Source of the DNA: Acanthaster planci
Lineage: Eukaryota > Echinodermata > Asteroidea > Valvatida > Acanthasteridae
NCBI RefSeq assembly: GCF_001949145.1
Contig: NW_019091458.1
Location: 708,039-772,038 of the forward strand
Length of the DNA: 64,000 bases
Direction: 5' to 3'
This document shows, piece after piece, positions 1-11,900 of this stretch. The position numbers and the translations under genes were made by a program. The notes below the pieces were generated by a model that was given only the letters and a program-made list of their open reading frames with translations, did no database searches and had not been told where the DNA came from. The first letter of the stretch is position 1. Every line of letters begins with the position of its first letter.

Positions 1-180
1 TCCAAATAATTTGCTTTGATTTCTAAGATTGTTAGATACGTTACAAGAATAAATTCATGCATTAGCCATGTAAGTCACTGGCGGCGGAAGCGGGGCGGGG
101 GAGGGGGACATGGGGCCAGCTGTCCCCCCCCCCATTATTTCAACTGGGGGCCTGTCCCCTACTTTTTGCAGGTCCTATGA

Positions 181-344
181 TGGGAGACTTTGAGACGGTA
201 TGGTGGCGGCAGACAAACCGGTCCTTTTCAGCGGCTGTGCTTGTGCTCAGAACTAACACGCATGCCTAGACCTGCGTGCGCATGCCCACATCAACCAAAA
301 GGGACCGTTGTGTCTGCCGCCACCATGCGTCTCAAAGCCTCCCA
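181..344. repeat. Fold-back (MITE-like) element with ~47 bp inverted repeats
   Basis: The left arm begins TGGGAGACTTTGAGACGGTA and the reverse complement of the right arm ends the element with the matching TGGGAGGCTTTGAGACGC. The arms continue through a shared TGGTGGCGGCAGACA core. They are about 47 bp each around a loop of roughly 70 bp. No coding capacity. This is the structure of a non-autonomous inverted-repeat element; its superfamily is unknown. Confidence 0.75.
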
Positions 345-1632
345 CTGGGTGTGGCTCAATGAATCGACCTATTAATGGCTAATACCTGATAGTCTAACAA
401 CTGAATCCCCCCCCCACTTTGAATATTCGTTCCACCGCCGGTGATGTAACGTGGATATGAACAAAATTCTACTGCCGCCATATTCCATCGAATGACATTT
501 GCCTTTCAGAGGTACAACGGCTCAAGTTTGCTGAACTGGACTATCATCGTCCGTTGTTCTACCCGTCGATTCACTTCCTAGCATTCCCTTGGAACAAATT
601 CTGTTTCATTCCAATCATCTTTTACCCACTTAGGTCTAATGATACTTTTACATCGTACCTTAACCTGAACAAATATTTTTGACTTTTGCGATAATTTGTT
701 TCCATTTACCCATTCACGTCATGTGCATTTTGTGGATAATTATGATGGGTTTTGTTCATGCATGTACTTCGGGAAGGAAGCTGGATTTGAAAAGAATCTC
801 TATGTACTTATAACTTAAAATATCGTCGCTAAAAATAAAGCCCTGTGGACTTAAGCAAGACAATTGGAAAACACGTCAGCCATCGACATAGCGTGGAACA
901 TCCATGCTTTGTCTATACCTGCCACTTTGTCGACGCACGTCACATTGTCTACCCACGTAAATTTTGCGGCCAAATGCGACTGTTCAACTGGTATGTAATT
1001 ATGTCCACATTTTCTTCCACAAAATCGGAGAGCGTGCCTTTCCTTTTATTTTCTAATTCATATCGCAGACCGTGTCAGCGGAATGGCAGAAAGACTTTTC
1101 TTTGGTCGGAGACCCAAAATAGGGCTGGTCAGAAATGAGAACTATATAACTAAAAAGGGGCAGGTCCGAAAAAATATGACACAATTTTACTACAAAGCTG
1201 TGACCAGTGTCGCCATATCAGTCCCACTATAAACTAACCTCATCCCAAAGATCTAAACAAAGTTTTTGACACAGAAATTATGCCATGATTTTTTTTATCA
1301 TGGCTCCAAGATGAAATTTGTTCCATAGGAATCCTGCGCTGCCCATTCACTCGCGAGTTAGTGTTCTAATACTAGTTAACCTCAAACCCACTTCCTAACC
1401 CCCCCCACATCTCTAACAGATGGCATATCTTCTTTGCTATGCTGTTACGCATCGTCGTCACTCTTTTTGATATATCTGAAAAGTCCATGATTTCTTTCAA
1501 TACACCCTGTCAAATAAATTCCGAAACTGCTGGAGTTGCCAGTGCCAACTGTCTTGCCGTGGCAGATCGGAGCATGAGAATTTTGGCCTGGTGGACTTTC
1601 CGCTCCTTATTTTGGTGGTCCATAAATACCAT

Positions 1633-1655
1633 GGCAAAAGCAAAAGCGCCACGGC
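1633..1655. repeat. GCAAAAGC-type short repeat, copy 1
   Basis: Tandem GGCAAAAGCAAAAGCGCCACGG. The same word cluster appears in opposite orientation at 2208-2257 with several more units, and both are followed by a G/C-rich CACGGC motif, so these look like fragments of one dispersed element. Confidence 0.45.
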
Positions 1656-2207
1656 CAAATTCGATCTTGAATATGGGTCACTCGATGTCACAGCACCCAC
1701 GCGCACTAGGCCTATATGCAGTAGATTACACAGTGTGCACCATCCAGCAACCGAGCACATGCTCATACGTCACGATAGAACAGTGTCGTGACTTCAAGTT
1801 TCTTGAGGAATAGGCTAACGTGGATTCAGATCAAAACTGAGAAAGAACAGGAGAACAAAGGCTAACCTTGGCAAAAGTTTCAACAAAAATAGTCGGCGTT
1901 TCTCATTTCATGTCTGCACTAGCAAAACATGATTCCGGCTTTTCACTCTAATTCACACTGCTATCACATATCTACGACCAATTCGGCCATTAGGTGGTGC
2001 ATGCATCAGGGGCGAACTCAGAAATTTCCCGGGGGGTTGGACCAGGCCCATCAGATTTTTTTAATGTCAATTAAAGACACGCGGGTTACGTTGTCACGCG
2101 CTTGCAGGATGCCATCTTTGATACTAACATATTTTTTTCTTTCTTTTGTGTCCGAACATGCACACCAAGATTGACAGCCACCCCTCCCCGAACCAAGCCT
2201 ATGTGTT

Positions 2208-2257
2208 TGCTTTTGCCGTGGGGCTTTCGCTTTTGCCATAACGCTTTTGCTTTTGCA
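2208..2257. repeat. GCTTTTGC-type short repeat, copy 2 (inverted)
   Basis: Four to five units of GCTTTTGC or GCTTTCGC, the reverse complement of the cluster at 1633-1655. Open frames on both strands through this stretch are a consequence of the repeat, not evidence of genes. Confidence 0.45.
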
Positions 2258-2858
2258 GTGACAGTCTGTTGTGCATGGGCCACCGTAAAATCATAGATCG
2301 CGATGGCGTACAGTAAGATGGTGTGCATTTTAGTGAAAAAATGCAGTTTTCTTCTGTGGTAATTTATCTGCAGCGCAGGGACGTGAGGTCGTATAAGAAA
2401 GCATAATCGTCAACGCGGTTTTGAATGTCCTGCAGGTTCACAGTTCGGAATCCAGTCGCTGATGTAACGACCCTTACCCATGAGGAACGACTGCATGTGT
2501 ACGAGAGTAAAAGTATTCTGTGTTCGCCCCCCAGTATATCATGAAACGTAAAGATAACAAAAGCTAGACGGTTTAGTTTACTGTCTTCAACGTGTATACG
2601 AAATGTCTTTGTGGTTTACAGACGACCCTGAACTTGGTGTGATTTATCAATTTTGTTGGTTCGGTTGGAGACTGGTGGCAAGGAGCACACCCCACCCTGA
2701 GAGGGTTAGGCCTTGAAAACCAGATGCCAGGACGACCACCGCCGCGGATCTTATTCGCTGCCGAGCCGTTCGTTTTTTTTTCTCGGATGAAATGAATAGG
2801 AATCCATCAGTCACAGTAGAATTCATCAATTTGCAGCTTCAAGGTCTAATCGGGATAT

Positions 2859-2873
2859 TGTGTGTGTGTGTGT
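2859..2873. repeat. (TG)n microsatellite
   Basis: Seven and a half uninterrupted TG units. Confidence 0.8.
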
Positions 2874-3264
2874 CAAATGATGTGACACGTATAATTCGTG
2901 ATTCAAGCCCGCCTGAATTCTTAGAGTAATATTGAAGGCCCCCGTCTGGTTTGCTTGCTCCCAGATCATCCGTTTTAGGAGAGTATGGTGGCTCTTGATC
3001 TTTGAAAGTTTGTAAAATAAAAGTCCCCGGCTTATTACATGAATGCGAGGTTGTATTTCCAAGACAGATTGAGTGAACCCCAGAATTCATGTATTTGAAG
3101 GAATCATTTTTTGTTGCGAAATGGCGACGAATCTCTACAGCACTTTCGGAGGTAATATGATCTGTGAAGTTCGTTATGTTCCCCAAAAGACAAAATGAGT
3201 TTCATGTAGATGTATCCCTATAACGGATGGACAGTTGTCTCTCTGATTTCTGGAAGCGAAAATG

Positions 3265-3541
3265 TGCACCATGGGTCACGGACGTGTATAATAAAATCTG
3301 GACTCGCAATGCCCTTAATCAGCTTATAGAGTCATTGAATCCACTCGCGGCCATTTCACCGAGCCGAATACAAAGCTTTCCTGGCAATGTCCGCCTTTGT
3401 TCTTCCTGACGTCAATAGAAGGGAGCCAACCCTCGCTTTCGTATTCGTCTCGGTAAAATGGCCGCTGGTTGGCTTCTTCTTCGTACGAAGGCGTTGCAAG
3501 TCCATTTTTTTTATAAACGGTACGTCCGTGCCATGGGTGCG
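3265..3541. repeat. Large fold-back element, arms ~130 bp
   Basis: The left arm (TGCACCATGGGTCACGGACG onward) matches the reverse complement of the right arm (GCACCCATGGCACGGACG onward). The match resumes further in at GCGGCCATTTCACCGAG versus GCGGCCATTTTACCGAG, with a short unpaired centre near 3400-3420 around a TGACGTCA word. Opposite-strand open frames give related peptides (VSVKWP and GSVKWP), as a palindrome must. No protein-coding function is implied. Confidence 0.75.
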
Positions 3542-4218
3542 TATAGTGACGAGCATGGAATCCGAATATCACCGTGTTCCGGCCCTTGGCTTGCGACTGC
3601 TTAGCTGCTTCACGTGCGTGTTTACTGCTAGCATAGATATAGTCTGGTTCCCTGACCTGAAAATTCCGACGACTCTTGGTAAAATCTTAGGTTAAGTATC
3701 GCCCTCAGTTAAAGAAAGTTCTTGACGTAACATGTTAGTGTTAAGCGCGCGCCAAGTCCATATAAGGAAAGTCTGTTGGACAACTATGAAATAAATTGGA
3801 CGGGGGTGTTCAGGAAGATGAAAGTAAAATTCTACAACAAACTCGTTGGAAATCCGTCATGTATTGACTTCTTTTGACTCTGACTAAAAATGGTATTTCT
3901 AAATGGGATTACTATGTGCTTGGCCGGTATTCAACTGACACTTAAGACCGGCTAAGGAGAATGGACGTAGGTTATCAGCGTTATAAATCACCACGCTGTG
4001 ATCAACAGAGGATTAGCAAGGATAGGTACTTGTGTTTTATTCGCCTTACCGCTGAAACATAAGGCCTAACGAAAATTTAGATATTCAGAGTCCAGTTGAC
4101 AAGGGTAATCGCATACGTTAAACTGTACCAGTCCAGATACGGAACTCTCAATTCGGAAGAAAGTAATCAGACTCATTAGGTCTGAGAACCAGACTATACT
4201 GCTAGCCCCAAGTCTCGT

Positions 4219-4412
4219 TGTGCCGTTTTCTAATACTCGACTTCGTCTCCGTTGCAGGCTTCATCTTTTTTTACCATGAGACTTTGAAGTTGTTAACTCA
4301 ATAGCCAATCAGATAGTGCCACAGGAGCATCGAATAAGATGCAAAAGAGCAAAAATATTACAGTATTTTAATTTAATTTGAACTCCCCAGGCTTACAATT
4401 GGGCATAGATTT
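4219..4412. repeat. MITE relic, same family as 7504-7744
   Basis: Shares with 7504-7744 the end GCCGTTTTCTAATACTCGAC and downstream words including ACTTTGAAG, AGTGCCACAG, AATAAGATGCAA and a TTAATTTAATTTGAA run, in the same order. The right inverted terminus seen in the other copy is not found here, so this copy appears truncated. Confidence 0.65.
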
Positions 4413-5040
4413 CGAGATACAAGAAATCAAGTATTTTCTTAGGAACCCGCGAGAGGGCGTTTTCACGATCAAGCGCTCTCGCTCACATACCATTTCGCTC
4501 GCAATCCACCCACCTTTACATACAGGCGCTATGCGCCCCAAGCTGGACCAAGAGAGGGCACAATTTCCTAGCAATAGAGGCTACTATTTGCTCGTTGCCC
4601 AGCTGGGAAGGGCTGATGGCCTTGCACAGATTTTAGTGAAGGAAATGCGTCACACGGGGTCACAGCAAACGACGCATAGAGCATTGTTGGTAAATTTCTG
4701 CCAGACGCGCGAGCTCAATCATACTACGTTACACAAGCGACGGTTATCAATTCGATATTTTTTTCTTTTTCTTCCTCATTGCAGAAAATACACTCACTAC
4801 ACCCTATTCGTTCATCCAAAATTGACCAAGATGACCAACGATTTGAAATATATCGCCAAAAGACACGTGATCAGTGATACTTGGTGGGAAGATAAATGAT
4901 TGTACCAAGGCAATGTGTACAGCCGACATCTTACCCGTGCCAAAGCATAGCCATTGGCGAACCCAAAAATGTAAATAACGCTTCACAGTGCAAAGCTATC
5001 AGCTCTTCCCAGTGCCCTATGCGAGCGTTCGGCGACTAGC

Positions 5041-5192
5041 GGAAGGCTCCTTTGGTCGGAACTAGACTGCAATTCGCTGGTTCACAAACGACTATTAAAT
5101 GCTCGCGTAACGGGCACGTTATTTACCAGCAAAATGAGCACTACCGACCAACATGGCTCTTTTCAACCAATGAGGGGGTGCTTCTGCTCAAG
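5041..5192 (-). repeat. Dispersed repeat family A, copy 1 (reverse)
   Basis: Its reverse complement begins CCTTGAGCAGAAGCACCCCC and continues AGAGCCATGTTGGTCGG, TGAACCAG and GTTCCGACCAAAGGAGCC. These blocks appear in the same order at 26806-26977 and, more diverged, at 8595-8750. Confidence 0.7.
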
Positions 5193-6305
5193 GTGGATAG
5201 GAAAGGCGAATTTTATCGCGTAATTTTTATCAAGCACTTATTGGACAGGGCTCATTTATGATGTGGGTCATCTCTAAATTCCTCGTGCGCATGACACGTG
5301 TGCACTGAAAATACATGCGTGGATAAGACAGCAAGCAATAACCTATAATCTCTTTCGAGGTCAAATAGCAAAATGAGCTCCCAAACAAAGAGCATCAATA
5401 TATGGAAAGTTATATTAGCTTATGCAAATCCTATAACTTCAAATCCTACAAATTTAATTGGTTCCGTAACTAAATTAAAGCCTTCTCCGGCGACTCGTAT
5501 GCGGACGATTGGCAAAGTTGAATCTGATCTAACTTTCCCAACTGTCTGCGTCGATGTTTCCGATAGTCACCATAAAGTGTTTCCACCGCTGCGTACCGTG
5601 GGGACTGATCGGCGGTGCTCTGTCCGTCTCTACGTCAATTTGGGAACCTAACTTTACAGGGGATCACTTCCGCTAGTAGTTCGAACCAGCGCTAAACAAA
5701 TTCAACTTTCAGTTCTTGCTTGTTCGGAACAATGACGTGACACAGGCATAAAACAACCGAGGTCGCGGAAACGATCGTCGCTCAGCTTTGTTGGCAATGC
5801 GTGACGAACGAAGAAAATACCCTATCAATTGTCCACTGAGAAATGTTTTTGGTCTGAGATAATAAACAGCGGCCAGTAAGCCACACTTCATAGCTGCAGC
5901 TACTCCATCCCACCAAAAAGCACCAGTTGAAAGCAAATTAACCTGCTAAGATGATATCAGTTATCCAGATAAATAGCATTATCATTAATTTTACTTTTTG
6001 TGCGTTTAATTACAGGTAAAAGTACACGTATAACAATTTTTTAAACATGACGGAGAAGAAACCTCCCGCAGTATGTCTATACGGATGAGGAACTTGAAGT
6101 TGCAATGCAATGTTCAGGGCCATGAATAGAGTGACGATATGAGGTTGTATGAGACGTGTGGGTGACGTCATCAGTTTGTTTCCAAAAAGTAGGCTTTACA
6201 TGGCGTTGAACTGATCAATCAAAAATGCATAAACATGCAAGTGGGGATTGGAACTAAAGTAATGGCTTCAAATGTAAATTTGGAGCTGTTCTCTACCAGG
6301 GTGCA

Positions 6306-6748
6306 CCCTCGCAAAAAGGCCCTAAATATGTCCGCCGAGCTCATTAATAAAAGTTATACACTCAAAATATTCTACATTAGAGAGTCCTGAGAGCCTTGAA
6401 TTGAGGAATTGGAGAAATATGGCACTGATGAACCTCCGGCCCGGATTTTGGGCTTGCAATTATGAGCAACTTGGGTGCAGTCGGGTCCGTAAGTGGCACT
6501 ATTTGGCCGTTTTGCAGAGGGATGGCTTTTCAAAATGGCTACTTTTCTGGGCAGGGACATTTTCTTCATTTTAGTGGTGGTCTGCTTCTGGTGAAAATTT
6601 CTTGAAAATTCATTGGTCAACCCCCCGAAAATTGAAAGGGAAATGAAAGGGGACATGTCGATCATCGTATTTCTGTGCAGCCTGGACACCTGTGAGAGTT
6701 GTGAGTATTTTTAAAATAATTGCAAAGTGTGGGGATTTATCATTGCCG
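6306..6748 (+). repeat. Dispersed repeat family B, copy 1
   Basis: Shares ordered blocks with 10414-11900: CTAAATATGTCCGCC near the start, then GGTCCGTAAGTGGCACTA versus GGTCCGAAAGTGGCACTA, TTCAAAATGGCTACTTTTC, CATTGGTCAA, AAAATTGAAAGG and GGGATTTATCA. Copy 2 carries roughly 1 kb of extra sequence between the first and second blocks. Confidence 0.65.
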
Positions 6749-6806
6749 TCTATGAGAATTTATTTGTAGTGGTGCACCCACCAACGGCTCTGGCAACGAT
6801 CACCAA

Positions 6807-6850
6807 CGTACGCCCTCTGTTGACGATAAAGTAATTATAGAGGGCGTACG
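6807..6850. repeat. Perfect 12-bp inverted repeat (hairpin)
   Basis: CGTACGCCCTCT at 6807-6818 is the exact reverse complement of AGAGGGCGTACG at 6839-6850, with a 20-base loop. It lies just outside the larger fold-back element that starts near 6924. Confidence 0.8.
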
Positions 6851-6923
6851 CAGCTCGAAGGGTTACCTCACAGACGTTATGAACGCGTTTATGTCTGTTG
6901 TTCCTTCTCACCCACAGACAACG

Positions 6924-8483
6924 GCTGAATTCGGGTGGCTTGTTCTCGTTCACGAACAGCTCAATTTGTTGTTCGCGGGTCGGCCGCTCGAACGCCGGGA
7001 ACAAACAACTAGTTATTGCTGGCAGTTAAATGGCACGCAACATGCAACAAGGCGGCGGCCATGAACGTTGTACGAGAGTTAATGTTTGGATGGGCTGAAT
7101 TCTTTTCTTTTTAAACAGGGACATTAATTTCTGTGTTATGGAAAATAATTTATGTAAATTGTACAAAACTTACCGTTGCTTCTGACTTTATAAGCCATCT
7201 CTCTACTTTTGCAGCTGTTCAAAAATCAGAACCTCACGAGTTTTTCCGTGTGTTCGTGCAAAACCCAGCCAAGGAGGTGGAGTGTCATCCTCGGCTCCAT
7301 GGGCTGCGTGCACGTTCCTTCACCAGCCCCTGGTCGTGTAGAATACGAAAATGACGCTGATTGGCTTTTCAGGATGAATATACATGAACGTAAAGTCAGT
7401 CGCGTGCGTATTTCAAAAGCTGCCTGCTCCCGCCCACGTTTTCTCTTGCACGTCACGCACGCGTAAATCTGCGTCGCTAGTAAACACGCTTACTAAAGTC
7501 TTAGGCCGTTTTTCAATACTCAACTTCGGCTCCGTCTCAGACTTCAACTGTTTTTAACTAGCTGACTTTGAAGCTGTAAGAGCAGTAATTAGTTTAATAG
7601 TGCCACAGAACATCAAATAAGATGCAAGAAAGCCAGAAATTACAGTAATCCAATTTAATTTAAACGCTTCAGGCCCACAATCGGGGGTTGGTTTTGGGAA
7701 CGAAGCCTGAGACGGAGCCCAAGTCGAGTATTGGAAAAGGGACCTAATTTAAATATCTAAATTTTAGGATATTTAAATACCGAAGTGTGGCGTCACTGTG
7801 AACCAGAAAATGCAGTGCAAACGAATGGAATACGCGCGCGTGTTGGTTCAAGCGCTGGTTCTCGCGCCAATGCCTTTTACACACTAATTGTGCACGTGAC
7901 GGATTCACTTCGGGGTTAGATCGCGCAAGGCGGGATGGGAACCAACATGGCGTGGCAAAATCGTTCCCATGGAAATGAGGTGGGTGGAGTGTTAGCCTGT
8001 TCCGAGAACAGTGTTCTTGAGTAGAGTTCCCGCCGTTCGAGCGTTCGAAAAAGAAACCCGTGTCAAACCCGAACTCGACCATAAACGCATACGAGTTTGG
8101 GCGGCCTGTTCTTAATACAGGTTTCTTGTTCTCGCGCTCGAATGGCGGGGTTTTACAGGAACACACGGAAAAACTCGTGAAACTTTGATTTGTGAACAGC
8201 TGCAAAAAGTAGAGAGATGGCTTCCAAAGCCATAGACCATTTAGACAACGGGAAGTTTTGCAAAATTAACATTAATTATTTCCGTAACACAGAAATGAAT
8301 GTTCCTGTTTATATAGAAAAGAATTAAGCCCATCCAAACCTTAACTCTCAAAGAACGTACATAGAAGCCCCCATGTTGCATGTTGCTTGTGATAACCGGT
8401 TGTTTGTTCCCGGCGTTCCAGCAGCGAGAACAACAAATCGAGCTGTTCGTGAACATACGGGAACAAGCTGCCCGAACTCGGCC
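6924..8483. mobile_element. 1.56 kb fold-back element with ~340 bp arms (family C)
   Basis: The left arm (about 6924-7273) and the reverse complement of the right arm (about 8147-8483) match along their length. Shared blocks include CACGAACAGCTC, AACGCCGGGAACAAACAAC, GAGAGTTAA, GTTTGGATGGGCTTAATTC-like sequence, CATCTCTCTACTTTT, GCAGCTGTTC and CACGAGTTTTTCCGTGTGTT. A smaller inverted repeat lies inside (about 8036-8078 against 8092-8142). A second copy of the arm and inner segment occurs at 44404-45409. No transposase is visible, so this looks like a non-autonomous fold-back transposon. A second MITE-like element (7504-7744) sits in its middle. Confidence 0.75.
7504..7744. mobile_element. MITE with ~40 bp terminal inverted repeats, nested in the fold-back element
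   Basis: The left end GGCCGTTTTTCAATACTCAA matches the reverse complement of the right end GGTCCCTTTTCCAATACTCG, and both continue ACTT-GGCTCCGTCTCAG-CTTC. The flanks read TTA on the left and TAA on the right, consistent with a TA-type target but not proof. It carries no open frame of note. A truncated relative lies at 4219-4412. Confidence 0.75.
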
Positions 8484-8594
8484 TAGGGGTGAGCCTGCGA
8501 AAAACCTTACTTATAGGGAGCATCGCCAGATTTGAGGTACTCAGAGAAGATGCCAACTTTTCCAGCAGCAAAACCCGACTTCAACTTGCGAATC

Positions 8595-8750
8595 TGCTCC
8601 AAGCAGGAGCATCCCCTCATCGGTAAAAAAAAAAGTGGTTGAGACTGCAATGCTTGCGTTTCATAGTCGTTCGTGAACCAGAGATGCACAGTTAGTACCA
8701 AAGGAGCCTTCGTTGCTCGGAAAATTGCGCCCTCTCATGGCCCAGCTCAG
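8595..8750 (+). repeat. Dispersed repeat family A, copy 2
   Basis: Shares CCCCTCATCGG, TCGT-CGTGAACCAG, ACCAAAGGAGCC and AATTGCGCCCTCTC with the copies at 5041-5192 and 26806-26977, with an internal deletion relative to those. Confidence 0.6.
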
Positions 8751-10010
8751 AGCCAAAAACAGATAACACTTCACCCAGAAATGTTACCGTCGAGATCAGA
8801 GACCATGGGTCCAGGGGGTGCGATTATACGTGTACGTTTGTCTGGGAGCTGCCAGCGGAATGTTCAAAGACTTGTTGAAGTGGTCTTTCCAGTATTTCGT
8901 CCAACGAGTTGGAGGGAGAACCATCCACCCTGGAGATCGATGGTGGAGCTGAATACTGACTGGGTCCGCAAAGGTGCTTGACGGCTTGGAAGGTGGTATG
9001 GAAATTATTTTGTCTCAGTCCTGCTTCAGCTTCAGAGAAAATGGAGTTGTACCAGACATTGGGCTCTTGTTCTGCTTTGGCTCTGAATAGGCGGTGACTT
9101 TCAGCTTTCAGCATGGTTGCGACTCAGACGGGAAGCTTATTTCTGCTCGCTGATGCCAAGGGTGTTTACTGAGAGCCAGAGAAGAGACTTGTGACGATGG
9201 GGAGGTACAGCAGCCTCTGCGGCATCGAGCATTGTTATACCACGGTCATAGATGGTACATTTACTGGTCGCGATCTGATCACGTGATGTGCTACAAGCAC
9301 GCATGTATCATTCACGCGTCGCGCGCACTGGCGATGTTGCCGGGCTGCAGAAAAATAATGGATAACGGAGATCTTTCCCACAGTTGATGTGTTGTGTCTA
9401 TTGCGTTATAATTGTGTAATCTTGGGGACGAGGGGGAATAGCCGCGACAGTGGTGCTAGAATTAACGCGCCATTGTAGACGTGCTCTGTGCGGGGGGACA
9501 TTGAAGTACGGTGTCTGTTCACATGTGCTACTCTCTTCACTCTGACCATGACGGAGACCCCCCCCGGGTTATAAGACTTCTGTTCGTGCTCCCAGCTATA
9601 ATAGTCTTGGGAACACGAGTATGCTGTGATCACTGTTTCTGCAATCCGATTCGCCTTTGCTGTTTATATAAACGCTCATGCAGTTGTCTCTTTTCGTCTG
9701 CTCCTCAATTTTCTTGTCAATATTTTTCAACAGAATTTGGTGTAAATAATTTTCTTGAAATTCAAGCACTTGACAAAACCTCCGGTGCTTTATGAATCCA
9801 AGGTTTCTCTGTAAAACGATTTTTTTTACGAATCCTAGAACCCCCCCCCAAAAAAAGAGGTAAACAAAGAACATCACAATCAATAATTTTCCTTGAAATT
9901 TGGTATGTAATTACTGTTCACGTGTTTCAATTTGTCAATGTGTTTTAATTTATCTTGCATAAGATCGTTCCAATGTAATCTATGACCACGGTATAGGGCC
10001 TAACAAAATA

Positions 10011-10148
10011 ATTGTTGCCTGCAGTGACGGGGGCCATGGGTTTTGTACACCCTCGGGGGAAATCAGCACCCTTGGCTTTGCCTCGAGTGCCATTTGCCCC
10101 CTTGGGTGTGCAAAACACTATGGACCCCCACACCGCAGGCAACAATTG
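10011..10148. repeat. Fold-back element (~138 bp)
   Basis: ATTGTTGCCTGC at the left is the reverse complement of GCAGGCAACAAT at the right. The pairing continues inward as GGGGGCCATGGGTTTTG-type sequence against CAAAACACTATGGACCCCC. No coding content. Confidence 0.75.
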
Positions 10149-10413
10149 TTAAGTGTATCAAGAAAAGTGGCCAAAGGGTCTTCAACAGAGTCGGGCAGTT
10201 TGCCGAGGGCATCAAATGTTTCCAGACTTCAATGCAGTAATGACTAGTTCTGGTTGCTGAAATACATTATAATGGAGTAATGGTCCGTCCATAGGCCCTA
10301 CTAAATAAAGATGATAAAATGTACGAGTTTAGTTAGCTAGCTACGAACGTCATTATAGACTCTGGTCCAAACTGTTGGCACTACTGAGTCCACGGACTGC
10401 CTGCTGAAGGTGC

Positions 10414-11900
10414 ATCCCCGTGAGGCCAAAATATGTCCGCCCAGCTCATTAATCTGGCCCATGCAGATTCGAAAAAGTGCAACGTTTGAATACATTCATT
10501 AACCAATGTTGTTTGCTAATACACGCCTATGTTTTCGTTGCTACGGAAGTAGTTCTTTGGTTGCTACGGGTATAGTTCTTTTTCAGAATGAGGATGCATG
10601 GTATAGTCTTTTTGAAGCGATGGTATAAAAATAGTAAAACTAGCAAGCGTCACATGACACACATTCGGCCAATCAAGATACAGAATCTGTGGGTGAGGTG
10701 TTATAAAAACGACCGCCAGTCATGCGCCAATTGAACCGTGATTTTGAAAAGTATGGGCAAACAATGGGCGAAGCGAGAGATGACATCGCGTTCGCGCAAA
10801 GCACTTACATTGCCTGCATTTTTTTATACGTGCTTCCAAATACGTTCACCTTTTTGACTCTTCGGTAGGCCCTACGGCTATCTCTTCTTTTCATGTTGCA
10901 ACCGCATTGTTTTGAATTGTTAAAGATCAGACTAAGTAATTTTTTCACAATCAAAAATGGCTTCGTAGAATTTTATGGCTGGAATTCTTCAACTGTGCGT
11001 AAATTCCCTATAATGAGGCGTGAATTTGCTCATAGTTTTGATTTTAGTCGGGCGCCGAGCAGGTCACAAAAACTCGGTGGGACCTTGCGGTCTCAGTATG
11101 CGTTTATATTATGTCTGTGGGATATTTAGGCCAGAGGTTCAGTGCCATATTTCTTAAATTCTCCAATTCCATGGCTCTCAGGACTCTCTACTATAGAATA
11201 TCTTGAGGTTATAATCTTTATTAAGTAAACAGAAGATTTTTTTCACAATCCAAAAATGGCTTCATAGATTTTTTTGGCTGGAATTATTCATCTGTGTGAC
11301 ATGTAAATTCCCTATACCGAGGGGTGAATTTGCCCACGCTTTTGGATTTAGTCGGGTGCCGTCTCCGCTACGGTACCCCGTCGTTGTTTTGAATAGGAGC
11401 TGCCCGTCTATGTGTTTGTATGTCTGTGGGATATCCGCCCTGATCTGAATTGCACCCCAAATCGGCGAAACAAAGACAGATGATCACAACCAAAGACCTT
11501 ACGTTCCGGAATAAATTCGTTGCGCGTACTCTGCGTGTTCCACGTCAAACGCGCATAAATTTTAAATTCACAAACGCGTCCTGTTTTGCTCCAGTTCCAG
11601 TTCTGAGCAATTTGGATGCAATCAGGTCCGAAAGTGGCACTAGTAAGCCGTTTTACAGATTTTTTTGTTCAAAATGGCTACTTTTCCTATTTAGGGAAAT
11701 ATCGTTCGTTTTAAGAATGGTCTGCTTTGGCTGAGAATTTTTGAAAAAGGTCATTGGTCAATCCACTAAAAATTGAAAGGAAACTGAGAGATGACATGTT
11801 GATCATCATTCTTCTGCGCGGCCCGAATACATGTCAATGTCATGTGAGAGTTGCATTTTTAAAGGAATTTTGAAGTATAGGGATTTATCACTGGGAATTT
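10414..11900 (+). repeat. Dispersed repeat family B, copy 2 (long form)
   Basis: The outer parts match 6306-6748 in the same orientation. The extra interior includes a diverged tandem duplication at 10928-11440. There are only short frames and no recognised protein, so the boundaries are approximate. Confidence 0.55.
10928..11440 (+). repeat. Diverged tandem duplication, ~300 bp period
   Basis: TTTTTTCACAATCAAAAATG at about 10938 recurs at about 11238. Shared words follow in order: GCTGGAATT, GTAAATTCCCTATA, GTGAATTTGC, TTTAGTCGGG and ATGTCTGTGGGATAT. The two units differ by many substitutions, so the duplication is old. Confidence 0.65.

Noticed and set aside
4378-4899. 173-codon open frame on the + strand
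   Set aside because: No recognisable family, begins in a MITE relic and has no splice or promoter support. Length alone is not convincing in 64 kb.
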